From assembly GCA_002409595.1 (NCBI GenBank), contig DHNQ01000029.1, positions 335,350-399,349 on the forward strand: a DNA stretch of 64,000 nt, read 5' to 3'. This stretch comes from Dysgonomonas sp. UBA5412 (GTDB lineage: Bacteria > Bacteroidota > Bacteroidia > Bacteroidales > Dysgonomonadaceae). The notes beneath the pieces were generated by a model, which saw only the letters and a list, made by a program, of their open reading frames with translations, searched no databases and had not been told where the DNA came from. Positions 26,035-35,483 of the stretch are shown here, in pieces; positions within the stretch are counted from its first letter, which is position 1, and the number at the start of each line of letters is the position of its first letter. The translations under genes and the position numbers were made by a program.

Positions 26035-26090
26035 CACGATAATTGCTGTTTTGTGGTAACACAACCTTTTAAATCTGACGAAGAAATTGA

Positions 26091-26201
26091 TAACCTACTA
26101 ACCGGTTGATAGTTGTGTATTTCGGTGGTATGGTTAGTACCACCGATTATTCAAGGCATGATTGCTTGTCAACAACTATCAATTGGCTTTTCTTTAGGTT
26201 A
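26091..26201. ncRNA. Structured RNA element between infB and ompH (candidate leader or small RNA)
   Basis: Nested inverted repeats predict a multibranched fold. TAACCTA pairs with TAGGTTA at the base. TTGATAGTTGT (26106-26116) pairs with ACAACTATCAA (26172-26182). Inside are two hairpins, CGGTGGT/ACCACCG (26123-26145) and CAAGGCA/TGCTTG (26152-26168). Two extra base pairs per side form as G-U only in a plus-strand RNA, whereas the only promoter-like signal (26219-26247) drives the minus strand. Class unknown. Confidence 0.5.
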
Positions 26202-26218
26202 AATCTTTATGTTGAATA

Positions 26219-26247
26219 CAAATATACGTAATATTTTGATATTACAA
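26219..26247 (-). promoter_or_regulatory. Promoter upstream of the Skp/OmpH gene
   Basis: TTG at 26247-26245, an 18-nt spacer, and TATATTTG at 26226-26219 on the minus strand overlap the end of infB. The predicted start site near 26213 would place the structured element in a leader of about 180 nt. Confidence 0.5.
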
Positions 26248-29145
26248 TGTTTTCTTCACTTCTATTTCTTCAAAAGGCTCTATTACGTCACCTATTTTTA
26301 TATCATTATAATTATGAATATTCAAACCGCATTCGTATCCGGCTGAAACTTCTTTCACATCGTCTTTGAATCGTTTCAATGAACCCAGTTCTCCCGAATA
26401 AATCACGATACCGTCGCGAATCAAGCGTATCTTGTTAGCTCTCTTCAGCTTACCTTCTTTCACCATACATCCGGCAACTGTACCGACTTTGGTGATTTTG
26501 AAGACTTCGCGAACTTCTACATATCCGGTTTGTACTTCCTTAATTTCAGGAGATAACATACCTTCCATTGCAGATTTAATCTCTTCGATAGCATCGTAGA
26601 TAATAGAATACAATCTGATTTCGACACCATCATTATCGGCAGCTCTTCTAGCAGCCTGAGAAGGACGTACCTGGAAGCCAATGATAATGGCATCTGATGC
26701 AGCAGCTAAGGTAACATCTGATTCGGAAATCTGACCTACTGCCTTATGGATTACATTCACCTGAATTTCTTCAGTCGATAATCTTATCAATGAGTCGGAC
26801 AATGCTTCTACCGATCCATCCACGTCACCCTTAACGATAACATTGAGTTGTTGGAAGTTTCCGATAGCAATACGGCGACCTATATCGTCGAGAGTAAGGA
26901 TTTTTTGAGTACGAAGACCTTGTTCGCGTTGCAATTGCTCACGTTTAGTAGCAATTTCACGAGCTTCTTGTTCAGATTCCAATACGTGGAATATATCTCC
27001 TGCCTGAGGAGCCCCGTTCAATCCTAAGATTAGAGCAGGCGCAGCAGGTGCAGCAGCCTCAATATTTTGATTTCGCTCATTGAACATTGCTTTTACACGT
27101 CCGAAATATGTTCCGGCCAAAACAATATCTCCTTTTTTGAGCGTTCCGTTTTCTACTAATACAGTAGATAAGAAACCTCGTCCTTTGTCGAGTGAAGACT
27201 CGATTACCGACCCCATAGCTCTTCTGTTAGGATTTGCCTTCAAGTCTAGCAATTCAGCTTCAAGTAATACTTTCTCTAAGAGTTCGTCTACACCAAGACC
27301 TTGTTTTGCTGAAATATTCTGAGATTGGTATTTTCCACCCCAATCTTCAACCAGATAATTCATTCCGGCAAGCGTTTCTTTGATCTTATCAGGGTTGGCT
27401 CCCGGTTTGTCTATCTTATTGATCGCAAATACCATAGGAACTCCGGCAGCAGCAGCATGATTAATTGCTTCCACTGTCTGAGGCATGACATTATCGTCAG
27501 CAGCTACGATGATAATCGCAATATCCGTTACCTTAGCTCCACGGGCACGCATGGCTGTAAAGGCCTCATGTCCCGGAGTATCAAGGAAGGTGATCTGACG
27601 TCCCGATTTTAATTTTACATTATATGCCCCAATATGCTGAGTAATACCTCCAGCTTCTCCGGCAATCACATTTGCCTGACGGATAGTATCCAATAGGGAA
27701 GTTTTACCATGGTCTACGTGTCCCATCACAGTAACGATAGGTGCGCGTGACACTAAGTCTTCCTCTCTGTCTTCTTCGTCATTGATAGCTTCTACAACTT
27801 CGGCACTTACATATTCTGTTTTATAGCCAAATTCTTCTGCTACAATATTAATAGTCTCTGCATCTAATCGTTGATTGATGGAAACCATTATACCGATACT
27901 CATACATGTTGAAATAACTTTCACTACCGGAACATTCATCATATTAGCAAGGTCATTGGCGGTTACAAATTCTGTAATCTTCAATATTTTGCTTTCTTGT
28001 TCTTGTAGCTCTAGTTCTTCTTGCTGTCTTTGAGATACAGCATCACGTTTTTCACGTCTATATTTCGCACCTTTATTCTTACCTCCTTTTCCAGTAAGAC
28101 GGGCTAATGTTTCTTTTATTTGTTTTTGAACATCTTCTTCGCTTACCGCCTGTTTGATCACAGGTTTGCGCAGACTATGTCTCGACGATCTATCAGTATT
28201 ATTACTGTTGCGGTTTTGAACTCCACCGCCTTGAGCCGGAGCTCCTTTTTCGATATCGACTTTGCCTTTTTTGATACGATTACGCTTTTTCTTAGCAGCA
28301 TCATCACTATCATCGCTATTGGCTTTACGCTTTTTCTCTTCGTCTGTTTCTTTTTTCAACAAACGAACGGTGTTTTCTTTAACCTTTTTTTGGTCTTGCT
28401 GTTCTTTTTCGAGACGTTCTTTTTTCTTTTCTGCTTTAGTTTTTTTAGCAGGACGAGTCTTATCATTTATCGTGCTTAGGTCTATTGTTCCTTTTACTAC
28501 AATATTAGATTTGATTGTCGTTTTATTTAGCCTGAAAATGTCATCCGATTCTTTTTCTTCTTCGGCAGCCTGAACCTCTACTGGAGCAGAAACAATCTGT
28601 TCTTCTTCTTTTTTCTCTTCTACCACAGGTTTTTCTACTTTTTCTTCTTCTTTTATAGATTCTGGCTCGGGCTTAAGAACTTCTTCTTTCTCCTCTACTA
28701 CAGGCTCTATTATTTCGGGTTTTTCTTCTTCTTTTTTTGCTTCTTCAACTTTTACAACTTCAACTTCCTTTACCTCTACTTTTTTAGGTTTGTTCAAGGC
28801 ATCTAAATCAATCTTATCCACAACTTGTACATGGGGTTTGATTGAATCCGGAATTTCAGTTTTTATCTCAACAGATTCTTCCTGCCCTTTAGATGCAGCA
28901 GTTTCTTCTTCTGCAACTACATTGGCTGGTGATTCTTCTTTTTTATCTTTCGCTTTTCTATGACTAAACAAGGCTTCGAGATCAGCATTATCACCAAATT
29001 CTCTAACAAGCAACTCATGTTGTTCACTGTCTACTTTCGTATTTGGATTAGACTCTACATCAAATCCTTTTTTATGCAGGAATTCAACAAGGCTATTGAT
29101 CCCTACATTTAAATCTTTGGATATTTTTATTAATCTTACAGACAT
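26242..29145 (-). CDS. infB: Translation initiation factor IF-2
   Basis: This GTPase delivers initiator tRNA to the 30S subunit. The 967-residue length reflects a long charged N-terminus. An IF2N domain occupies residues 1-60. Then about 350 residues are dominated by Lys, Glu and Val (alternating KE blocks). The G domain starts near residue 475 with GHVDHGKTS, then DTPGHEAF and NKIDKPGANP. Domains II-IV follow, ending with HNYNDIKIGDVIEPFEEIEV. It is the last gene of the rimP-nusA-infB operon, 122 nt after nusA. Confidence 0.97.
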   Translation of the reverse strand: MSVRLIKISKDLNVGINSLVEFLHKKGFDVESNPNTKVDSEQHELLVREFGDNADLEALFSHRKAKDKKEESPANVVAEEETAASKGQEESVEIKTEIPDSIKPHVQVVDKIDLDALNKPKKVEVKEVEVVKVEEAKKEEEKPEIIEPVVEEKEEVLKPEPESIKEEEKVEKPVVEEKKEEEQIVSAPVEVQAAEEEKESDDIFRLNKTTIKSNIVVKGTIDLSTINDKTRPAKKTKAEKKKERLEKEQQDQKKVKENTVRLLKKETDEEKKRKANSDDSDDAAKKKRNRIKKGKVDIEKGAPAQGGGVQNRNSNNTDRSSRHSLRKPVIKQAVSEEDVQKQIKETLARLTGKGGKNKGAKYRREKRDAVSQRQQEELELQEQESKILKITEFVTANDLANMMNVPVVKVISTCMSIGIMVSINQRLDAETINIVAEEFGYKTEYVSAEVVEAINDEEDREEDLVSRAPIVTVMGHVDHGKTSLLDTIRQANVIAGEAGGITQHIGAYNVKLKSGRQITFLDTPGHEAFTAMRARGAKVTDIAIIIVAADDNVMPQTVEAINHAAAAGVPMVFAINKIDKPGANPDKIKETLAGMNYLVEDWGGKYQSQNISAKQGLGVDELLEKVLLEAELLDLKANPNRRAMGSVIESSLDKGRGFLSTVLVENGTLKKGDIVLAGTYFGRVKAMFNERNQNIEAAAPAAPALILGLNGAPQAGDIFHVLESEQEAREIATKREQLQREQGLRTQKILTLDDIGRRIAIGNFQQLNVIVKGDVDGSVEALSDSLIRLSTEEIQVNVIHKAVGQISESDVTLAAASDAIIIGFQVRPSQAARRAADNDGVEIRLYSIIYDAIEEIKSAMEGMLSPEIKEVQTGYVEVREVFKITKVGTVAGCMVKEGKLKRANKIRLIRDGIVIYSGELGSLKRFKDDVKEVSAGYECGLNIHNYNDIKIGDVIEPFEEIEVKKTL

Positions 29146-29267
29146 ATAATTCTTTTAATTCTAAAAAATGGACAGTGAACTCAATAAATATTCTTGTGCC
29201 TATTCGGCTACTTTGGCATACTTACTCTTTACTTACAAAAGTATTAAGAAATAAGATAATGACCAAA

Positions 29268-30530
29268 TCAGGAATTTCCTTCGTCTTCGAATTCTGCTCG
29301 CAGAATATTCAATATTTCATCGACTGTATCTTCTTCCAGGTCAGCTTCCTGAATTAACTTATCTCTATCGGCAGCTAACACATTCTTTGCTGTCACACAG
29401 CCTATCTTCTTTAACTGATCAATTACCCAACCATCTATTTCGTCACGGAATTCATCTAAGTAGATATCTTCTTCATCAAAGTCATCAATATCACGATATA
29501 CATCAATTGTATAACCGGTAAGCATACTGGCCAATTTGATATTAAAACCACCTTTACCGATTGCTAAAGATACTTCTTCGGGACGAAGCAAAACTTCGGC
29601 ACGTTTTTCTTCTTCATTCAGTTTTACTGATGTTATCTTAGCAGGGCTTAATGCTCGTTGAATATACAGACTTGTATTAGGTGTATAATTGATAATATCT
29701 ATATTTTCGTTACGCAATTCTCTTACGATGCCATGAATACGAGAACCTTTCATCCCTACACAAGCACCTACGGGGTCGATACGATCATCATATGATTCTA
29801 CTGCAACTTTAGCTCTTTCTCCGGGAATACGGGCTATGTTTTTGATTGTAATAAGACCGTCATTTATTTCGGGTACTTCCAGTTCAAGAAGGCGTTCCAA
29901 GAAAACCGGAGAGGTTCTTGATAAGATAATTTTAGGATTGTTATTTTTATTATCTACTCTTTCCACTACAGCACGTACATGTTCGCCTTTACGGAAAAAG
30001 TCACTGGGAATTTGCTCAGTTTTAGGCAGCAACAATTCTTCTTTTTCATCATCCAAAAGTAGTATTTCTTTTTTCCAAATCTGATATACTTCTCCTGAAA
30101 CTATCTCTCCTACTTTTTCTTTATAACGGTTATAAAGACCTTCTTTTTGAAGTTCTAAGATTTTAGAAGTCAATGTTTGACGTAGATTCAAAATAGCGCG
30201 GCGTCCAAAGTCTTCAAAGAATACTTCATCGGTAACATCTTCTCCCACCTCAAAATCTTCGTCTATCTTTCTAGCCTCAGTGAGTGAGATCTGTGTATTC
30301 TCATCTTCAAGATCAGCATCTTCTACAATTGTACGATTGCGCCATATTTCGAGATCTCCTTTGTCGGGGTTGATAATTACGTCATAATTATCATTCGAAC
30401 CAAAAAGCTTCGCAATCACATTACGAAATGAATCTTCAAGAACACTAATCATTGTCATTCTATCGATATTCTTCAGCTCTTTGAATTCCGAAAAGGTATC
30501 AATCATACTAATAACTTCCTTCTTAGCCAT
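29268..30530 (-). CDS. nusA: Transcription termination/antitermination factor NusA
   Basis: NusA binds RNA polymerase and nascent RNA to modulate pausing, termination and antitermination. Its 420 residues comprise the N-terminal polymerase-binding domain, S1 domain (VGEIVSGEVYQIWKKE near 140), KH1 (VAVESYDDRIDPVGACVGMKG) and KH2 (RPEEVSLAIGKGGFNIKLAS). A short acidic C-terminal extension follows. The two acidic repeats of the E. coli protein are absent, as is usual in this phylum. It begins 5 nt after the rimP stop. Confidence 0.96.
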   Translation of the reverse strand: MAKKEVISMIDTFSEFKELKNIDRMTMISVLEDSFRNVIAKLFGSNDNYDVIINPDKGDLEIWRNRTIVEDADLEDENTQISLTEARKIDEDFEVGEDVTDEVFFEDFGRRAILNLRQTLTSKILELQKEGLYNRYKEKVGEIVSGEVYQIWKKEILLLDDEKEELLLPKTEQIPSDFFRKGEHVRAVVERVDNKNNNPKIILSRTSPVFLERLLELEVPEINDGLITIKNIARIPGERAKVAVESYDDRIDPVGACVGMKGSRIHGIVRELRNENIDIINYTPNTSLYIQRALSPAKITSVKLNEEEKRAEVLLRPEEVSLAIGKGGFNIKLASMLTGYTIDVYRDIDDFDEEDIYLDEFRDEIDGWVIDQLKKIGCVTAKNVLAADRDKLIQEADLEEDTVDEILNILRAEFEDEGNS

Positions 30531-30535
30531 AACAG

Positions 30536-31003
30536 TTATTTAAATCTTATTAAGTATTTTGTATGTTTCACTTCATCATAAGCAAATGGGAGATCTTCTT
30601 CCACTGCTGTTTTTTTCTTTGCTCCTTCAGGCTTTACCATTTTGATTATTGTAATAACAAAGCCATTATCATCCGAAGCTTTAAGAATACCGGAAAGCTT
30701 CTGTCCTGTTTTTGTCAGAACCTCAATTTCATTTCCTTCGTTTTTTTTGTATTGACGAGGTATTTTGAAAGGAGACGTAAGTCCAGCCGAACCAACTTCT
30801 AACTCAAAGTCTTCTGTATCACGATCCAATTTGGATTCGATATTGCGACTCAACGTAATACAATCATCTATACCGATATTATCTTCGCTATCTATCTCGA
30901 CAACAATAACATTACCGGGATGAACAGACACATCTACAAGAAACATATTCGTATCTTGTAAAAATCCATCCACTACTTCTTTTATATAATCTTTTTCTAT
31001 CAT
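30536..31003 (-). CDS. rimP: Ribosome maturation factor RimP
   Basis: RimP assists maturation of the 30S subunit. The 155 residues contain the N-terminal alpha/beta domain (VDVSVHPGNVIVVEIDSEDNIGIDDC) with the family's DLEVGSAGL-like segment DFELEVGSAGLTSPF, then a C-terminal SH3-like domain. It is the first gene of the classical rimP-nusA-infB operon. A canonical promoter lies at 31067-31097, giving a ~57-nt leader that carries a GGAGG/CCTCC hairpin. Confidence 0.93.
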   Translation of the reverse strand: MIEKDYIKEVVDGFLQDTNMFLVDVSVHPGNVIVVEIDSEDNIGIDDCITLSRNIESKLDRDTEDFELEVGSAGLTSPFKIPRQYKKNEGNEIEVLTKTGQKLSGILKASDDNGFVITIIKMVKPEGAKKKTAVEEDLPFAYDEVKHTKYLIRFK

Positions 31004-31024
31004 TAATTAGCTACATGAACAACA

Positions 31025-31045
31025 AGGAGGAAGCCCAAGCCTCCT
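31025..31045 (-). other. Hairpin in the rimP leader
   Basis: AGGAGG pairs with CCTCCT around a 9-nt loop, 22 nt before the rimP ATG. It may sequester or expose an SD-like GGAGG. Confidence 0.5.
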
Positions 31046-31066
31046 CCCCCTCTATAATTTCGCTTA

Positions 31067-31097
31067 CAAAAATAGCAAAAATATTCAGAGTCACAAA
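31067..31097 (-). promoter_or_regulatory. Promoter of the rimP-nusA-infB operon
   Basis: TTTG at 31097-31094, a 19-nt spacer, and TATTTTTG at 31074-31067 on the minus strand match both boxes of the Bacteroidota sigma-A promoter. Confidence 0.72.
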
Positions 31098-31160
31098 ATT
31101 TTACAGAATAATTATACTGTAACGTGATTACCTGATGGATGATATGTTCTAAAAACAGTT

Positions 31161-33413
31161 TCAATCTATATTTTGCTTTCTATTGACAGCTTTTACTCCT
31201 TTTATTCTTGCTATACGCGAACACAATGACTGCAAATCATTTACATCATGTACATAAACAATTATGCGCCCGTCAAAGACTCCATCATTAGATTCTATGC
31301 TCAAGCCTTTTATATTAAGTGATCCGGCAGTGATTACTTTCGTTATGTCATTCAGCATCCCCATGCGGTCGATACCGGTAACAATAATAGTGGTAAGAAA
31401 TGGAAATTGGGTGTAACTCCCCCATTCGAGATTTACAATTCGATCACCATGACTAGCTTTCAACTTAAGTCCCACAGGACAATGTATACTATGCACCTCA
31501 ACCTCATTATTATCAATCAGATACCCAAACACTTTATCTCCCGGTATAGGATTGCAACAACTTGGCATCTTGAAATTCTTATTAAAAGAATCTTCTTCAA
31601 GAATATATGTCTTTTTAGGATCTATCGGTTCGTACTCAACAATCTTTTCAGGTTTCTCTTTATCTGCTTTGGTTACAACATGAAGGGCTTGCTTCATATA
31701 TTTAACTAAAACATTCTGAGAATTTTGTTTTTTCCACGTCAGCAATTTTTCAATCTTCTGAGGCAATAAAATATCTTCATTTCCTATTGCGAAAAACAAA
31801 TCTTCTTTATTTGCTTTCTGATAATAATCAGTCATCCGATCTATCATAGAAGGAGTCAATTCGATAGAAGCATCTTTCAATGCTTTCGAAAGGAGCTCCT
31901 CTCCTTTTTTCACAATCTCTCTACGATATTTCCTTAAAGCATATTCAATCTTAGTTCGAGCCTTAGCCGTAGTCACAAGATTGAGCCACTCCGGTTTAGG
32001 CGTTTGTTTCTTAGAAGTCAAGATTTCAACCTGATCTCCACTATTCAGTTTTTCGCTTAATGGCACTAACCTATGATTCACCTTTGCTCCTATACACCGA
32101 TCACCTATGTCGGAATGAAGATCGTAGGCGAAATCAAGAGCCGTTGCTCCTTGAGCCAGTGTACGAATTTCACCTTTGGGCGTAAAAACAAATATTTCTT
32201 GGGAATAAAGATTGAGTTTTATGGTATCAAGAAAATCTAAAGCATTGGGACTTGGATTTTCTAATATTTCTTTGATAGTTTTGAGCCAGCGGTCAAGTTC
32301 TGTGTCTTCTTCTATTTTTCCTTCTTTATATTTCCAATGTGCAGCAAATCCTTTTTCAGCTATATCGTCCATTCGGCGGCTGCGAATCTGAATTTCTATC
32401 CATTGTCCATCGGGTCCCATAACCGTTAAGTGCAATGCCTGATATCCATTTGCCTTGGGGCGGCTAACCCAGTCACGAATACGGTCGGGGCGAAGTTTAT
32501 AAATATCTGTTATTACTGAATAAATATCCCAACATCGCTTCTTCTCATCAATATTAGGTTCATTTTCAAATATGATCCGAACCGCAAAAATATCATATAT
32601 CTCCTCGAATGGCACTCCTTTACTTTGCATTTTATTCCAAATGGAATAAATAGATTTTTCGCGTGCCCTTATTTCATATTTAAATCCTAGTTCGTTGAGT
32701 TTACTGATTACAGGTTCTGCAAAATGTTCGTAGATATCTGTCCTAAACGCATGAGTAGCCTGCAATTTTAACTGTATATCTTTGTAAACTTCCGGATTTT
32801 CCCATTTGAAGCTCAGTTCTTCCAGCTCTGTTTTTATAGCAAACAATCCGAGCCGATGAGCCAAAGGGGCATATATATACATTGTCTCTCCGGCAATTTT
32901 ATATTGCTTAGCAGGGGCCATAGAGCCCAATGTGCGCATATTATGTAAACGATCGGCAATCTTTATCAGAATCACCCGAATATCATCCGACATGGTGAGT
33001 AGGAGCTTCCGAAAGTTCTCAGCTTGTGCTGAAACATTGTCTCCAAACATACCACTCGATATCTTGGTCAATCCATCTACAATCATGGCTATCTTTTCGC
33101 CGAATAACACTTTCATATCTTCGACTGTATATTCAGTATCTTCTACCACATCGTGTAGTAAGGCTGCACATATAGATGTAGACCCTAATCCGATTTCGCC
33201 GCAAACAATACGCGCCACGGATATAGGATGCAATATATAAGGCTCTCCTGATCTGCGACGAGCCCCTTTGTGAGCTTCTTTTGCAAAAAGAAATGCCTTC
33301 TTTATAATCTCGACCTTGCGTCTATGATTAGTATTCAAATAATCATTAATAAGAGCATTATACTCTTGCTCTATTAAAATATCATCTTGAGTATGTGTTT
33401 CCTCGTTAGCCAT
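31161..33413 (-). CDS. rsh: Bifunctional (p)ppGpp synthetase/hydrolase, RelA/SpoT family
   Basis: This stringent-response enzyme makes and degrades (p)ppGpp. The 750 residues show the HD hydrolase domain with HDVVED intact at 87-92 and RSGEPYILHP before it. The synthetase domain includes KSIYSIWNKMQSKG and GYQALHLTVMGP. Then come the TGS domain (IFVFTPKGEIRTLAQGATALDFAY), a conserved-Cys region (MPSCCNPIPGDKVFGY) and a C-terminal ACT domain. Intact hydrolase and synthetase motifs argue for a bifunctional enzyme. I use the ATG at 33413 (MANEETHTQ). An ATG 36 nt upstream would add a hydrophobic dozen residues. Confidence 0.94.
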   Translation of the reverse strand: MANEETHTQDDILIEQEYNALINDYLNTNHRRKVEIIKKAFLFAKEAHKGARRRSGEPYILHPISVARIVCGEIGLGSTSICAALLHDVVEDTEYTVEDMKVLFGEKIAMIVDGLTKISSGMFGDNVSAQAENFRKLLLTMSDDIRVILIKIADRLHNMRTLGSMAPAKQYKIAGETMYIYAPLAHRLGLFAIKTELEELSFKWENPEVYKDIQLKLQATHAFRTDIYEHFAEPVISKLNELGFKYEIRAREKSIYSIWNKMQSKGVPFEEIYDIFAVRIIFENEPNIDEKKRCWDIYSVITDIYKLRPDRIRDWVSRPKANGYQALHLTVMGPDGQWIEIQIRSRRMDDIAEKGFAAHWKYKEGKIEEDTELDRWLKTIKEILENPSPNALDFLDTIKLNLYSQEIFVFTPKGEIRTLAQGATALDFAYDLHSDIGDRCIGAKVNHRLVPLSEKLNSGDQVEILTSKKQTPKPEWLNLVTTAKARTKIEYALRKYRREIVKKGEELLSKALKDASIELTPSMIDRMTDYYQKANKEDLFFAIGNEDILLPQKIEKLLTWKKQNSQNVLVKYMKQALHVVTKADKEKPEKIVEYEPIDPKKTYILEEDSFNKNFKMPSCCNPIPGDKVFGYLIDNNEVEVHSIHCPVGLKLKASHGDRIVNLEWGSYTQFPFLTTIIVTGIDRMGMLNDITKVITAGSLNIKGLSIESNDGVFDGRIIVYVHDVNDLQSLCSRIARIKGVKAVNRKQNID

Positions 33414-33510
33414 AAATTGTGAGTGAATTGACAAAAATAATAAAATCAATTCTAATAGAGACAGTTTAGTCTGTAATAAAATTGATTTAACTATTCAGAA
33501 ATTATAAAGT

Positions 33511-35439
33511 TCAGGTGTTGGAGGGTTTTGATTTATCAGCCGTATTGGCTCGCGTATCATTACCCAATTTATCGTTACCACCATCAGGTAAAAGTATCAA
33601 CAGACGTTGCCCGACTTTTGCCATATTAGATCGCAATTTATTCCATTCTATAATATCTTCTTTAGATACATTATAGCGGGTCGCTATCTGAGTAATGGTT
33701 TCACCTATTTTTACTTTATGATATATTGTTTTAGCATCATCAGGATTGCTTCTTTCTTCCGATTCGCCCGAATCATCCGTTGTCGCTATTCTTACGCGAG
33801 GCAATGTAGATTCGTCACGTACGATTTTTTTCAAATATCCATCTATGAGATCTGCAGTATATGTGGAGTCAATAATAACTGTTGCTATCTCAGGTTCAGG
33901 TAACTGAACGGCTTCTTGTATTTCTACATATTCCACTCGTTGAACCTTTAGTTGTTTACCTGCAATTAATCTATTCGTTTTATTCACTTCCTTCAATTCC
34001 GCAATAGACACTCCATTCTTTTTAGCTATTGCAGCCCATGTGTCACCTTTACGGATTTTATAATAAGAGGTAGTGGTCTTAGGCACAGAGACAGTTTTAG
34101 TCAAGCCTGATATTGAGATAACAGTTGTATCTTGCTTAGATGCCAATTGAACATCAGCTTGCTCTTGCTTAGGCTCTTCCGATTTATAAATTTTCAATCG
34201 GCGTCCGACAGACAATTTATTCGAAGACAAACTATTCCATTGCTTTATCTGGCTCAGCGTAACACCATATCTGCTGGCTAAACGGGCTAAAGTATCTCCA
34301 CGTCTGACTCTATGTGTTATTGTTCCTCCCGAAGGTCTGCTTCCTCCTACCACATCAACTCCTGCAACTTTACGATGTTTTAGATACTGATCTGCTTTAT
34401 AAGCATAAATATCATCTTTCTTGTCGATAAACGATGATAATTTATCAATAGGTAAATTGAGGGAATATTTCTTATAATCTCCCGGTATGATATCGCTCTT
34501 AAACTGAGGATTATATTGACGCAAATCGTCAATCGACACATTTAAATTATCTGCTATTTGCTGAAAATGAACTGTTTTGTCTACCATCAAAGAATCGATA
34601 GACGCAGGATTTTTACATTCCGTAGGACAAATATCATGATCTTGATAATAATTCATAATATACGTAGCTGCAATAAAAGCAGGTACATACCCTCTGGTTT
34701 CTCTCGGCAAATATGGATAAATAGCCCAATAATCAGTTTGACCTCCACTTCGGCGAATGGCCTTATTCACATTACCTGGACCACAGTTATAAGCTGCTAT
34801 CACCAAATTCCAATCACCATAGATATCGTACAGATCTTTCAGATATTTGGCTGCTGCTTTAGTAGATTTATGAGGATCGCGGCGCTCATCAACCAAACTG
34901 TTTATTTCCAGATCGTACATACGACCTGTACCTGCCATAAATTGCCAAAGTCCTGTTGCTCCTACTCTCGAGCGTGCAATAGGATTGAGTGCAGATTCTA
35001 TAACAGGTAGATACTTTAGTTCCAACGGTATCCCCTCTTTATCTAAAGCTTCCTCAAACATCGGAAAATAATACTTTCCCTCGCCAAGCATATAACTAAC
35101 CTGATTGCGGCGACGCCCGGCATACATCTCTATGTAATCTCTAACCACAGGATTAAAAACCAATTCCATCTTTGTAGGGAGAGAATATAAACGATCTATA
35201 TATACTGAATCGGCAAAAGAAACAGTACCATCATTATTATATCTACAATCGTCGGAGTACTTTACATTTTTGCTCCAAGTAGTCAGCAGTTCATCATAAT
35301 TTCGCTCCATATCGGCAGGATATACTATCGACCTGTCGGTTATAGTATCGCGTACCGACAAGGATCTTTTGCCAGATTGTGCCAGCATTGTAAGAGAACC
35401 TGCCAGAAAAAGTCCGGTAATTACTATTTTTTTTAACAT
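33511..35439 (-). CDS. LysM-containing lytic transglycosylase, MltD-like
   Basis: This 642-residue exported murein hydrolase cleaves glycan strands to anhydro-muropeptides. The signal peptide MLKKIVITGLFLAGSLTMLAQ is followed by an SLT domain with the catalytic Glu in LPVIESALNPIARS (near residue 143) and GATGLWQFM. Three LysM peptidoglycan-binding repeats follow: HRVRRGDTLARLASRYG, YKIRKGDTWAAIAKKNG and HKVKIGETITQIATRYN. The C-terminus is short and polar. I start at the ATG at 35439, which opens the signal peptide and lies after a TATCTTTG promoter box at 35461-35468. Confidence 0.92.
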   Translation of the reverse strand: MLKKIVITGLFLAGSLTMLAQSGKRSLSVRDTITDRSIVYPADMERNYDELLTTWSKNVKYSDDCRYNNDGTVSFADSVYIDRLYSLPTKMELVFNPVVRDYIEMYAGRRRNQVSYMLGEGKYYFPMFEEALDKEGIPLELKYLPVIESALNPIARSRVGATGLWQFMAGTGRMYDLEINSLVDERRDPHKSTKAAAKYLKDLYDIYGDWNLVIAAYNCGPGNVNKAIRRSGGQTDYWAIYPYLPRETRGYVPAFIAATYIMNYYQDHDICPTECKNPASIDSLMVDKTVHFQQIADNLNVSIDDLRQYNPQFKSDIIPGDYKKYSLNLPIDKLSSFIDKKDDIYAYKADQYLKHRKVAGVDVVGGSRPSGGTITHRVRRGDTLARLASRYGVTLSQIKQWNSLSSNKLSVGRRLKIYKSEEPKQEQADVQLASKQDTTVISISGLTKTVSVPKTTTSYYKIRKGDTWAAIAKKNGVSIAELKEVNKTNRLIAGKQLKVQRVEYVEIQEAVQLPEPEIATVIIDSTYTADLIDGYLKKIVRDESTLPRVRIATTDDSGESEERSNPDDAKTIYHKVKIGETITQIATRYNVSKEDIIEWNKLRSNMAKVGQRLLILLPDGGNDKLGNDTRANTADKSKPSNT

Positions 35440-35460
35440 AAGTGTCTTTTTAAGGTATTG

Positions 35461-35468
35461 CAAAGATA
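35461..35468 (-). promoter_or_regulatory. -7 element upstream of the lytic transglycosylase gene
   Basis: Minus-strand TATCTTTG lies in the short gap after the DUF5683 stop, 22 nt before the ATG at 35439. Confidence 0.45.
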
Positions 35469-35483
35469 TAGAATATCTGCAAA

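Noticed and set aside
28120..28573. Phe-rich plus-strand frames opposite the IF-2 N-terminus
   Set aside because: These are reversals of Lys/Glu-rich codons (AAG/GAA to CTT/TTC). The apparent membrane segments are artefacts.
34558..35010. 150-codon plus-strand open frame inside the lytic transglycosylase gene
   Set aside because: It is antisense to a well-supported enzyme and has no start signal, domain or composition of a real protein. It is a shadow of the true frame.
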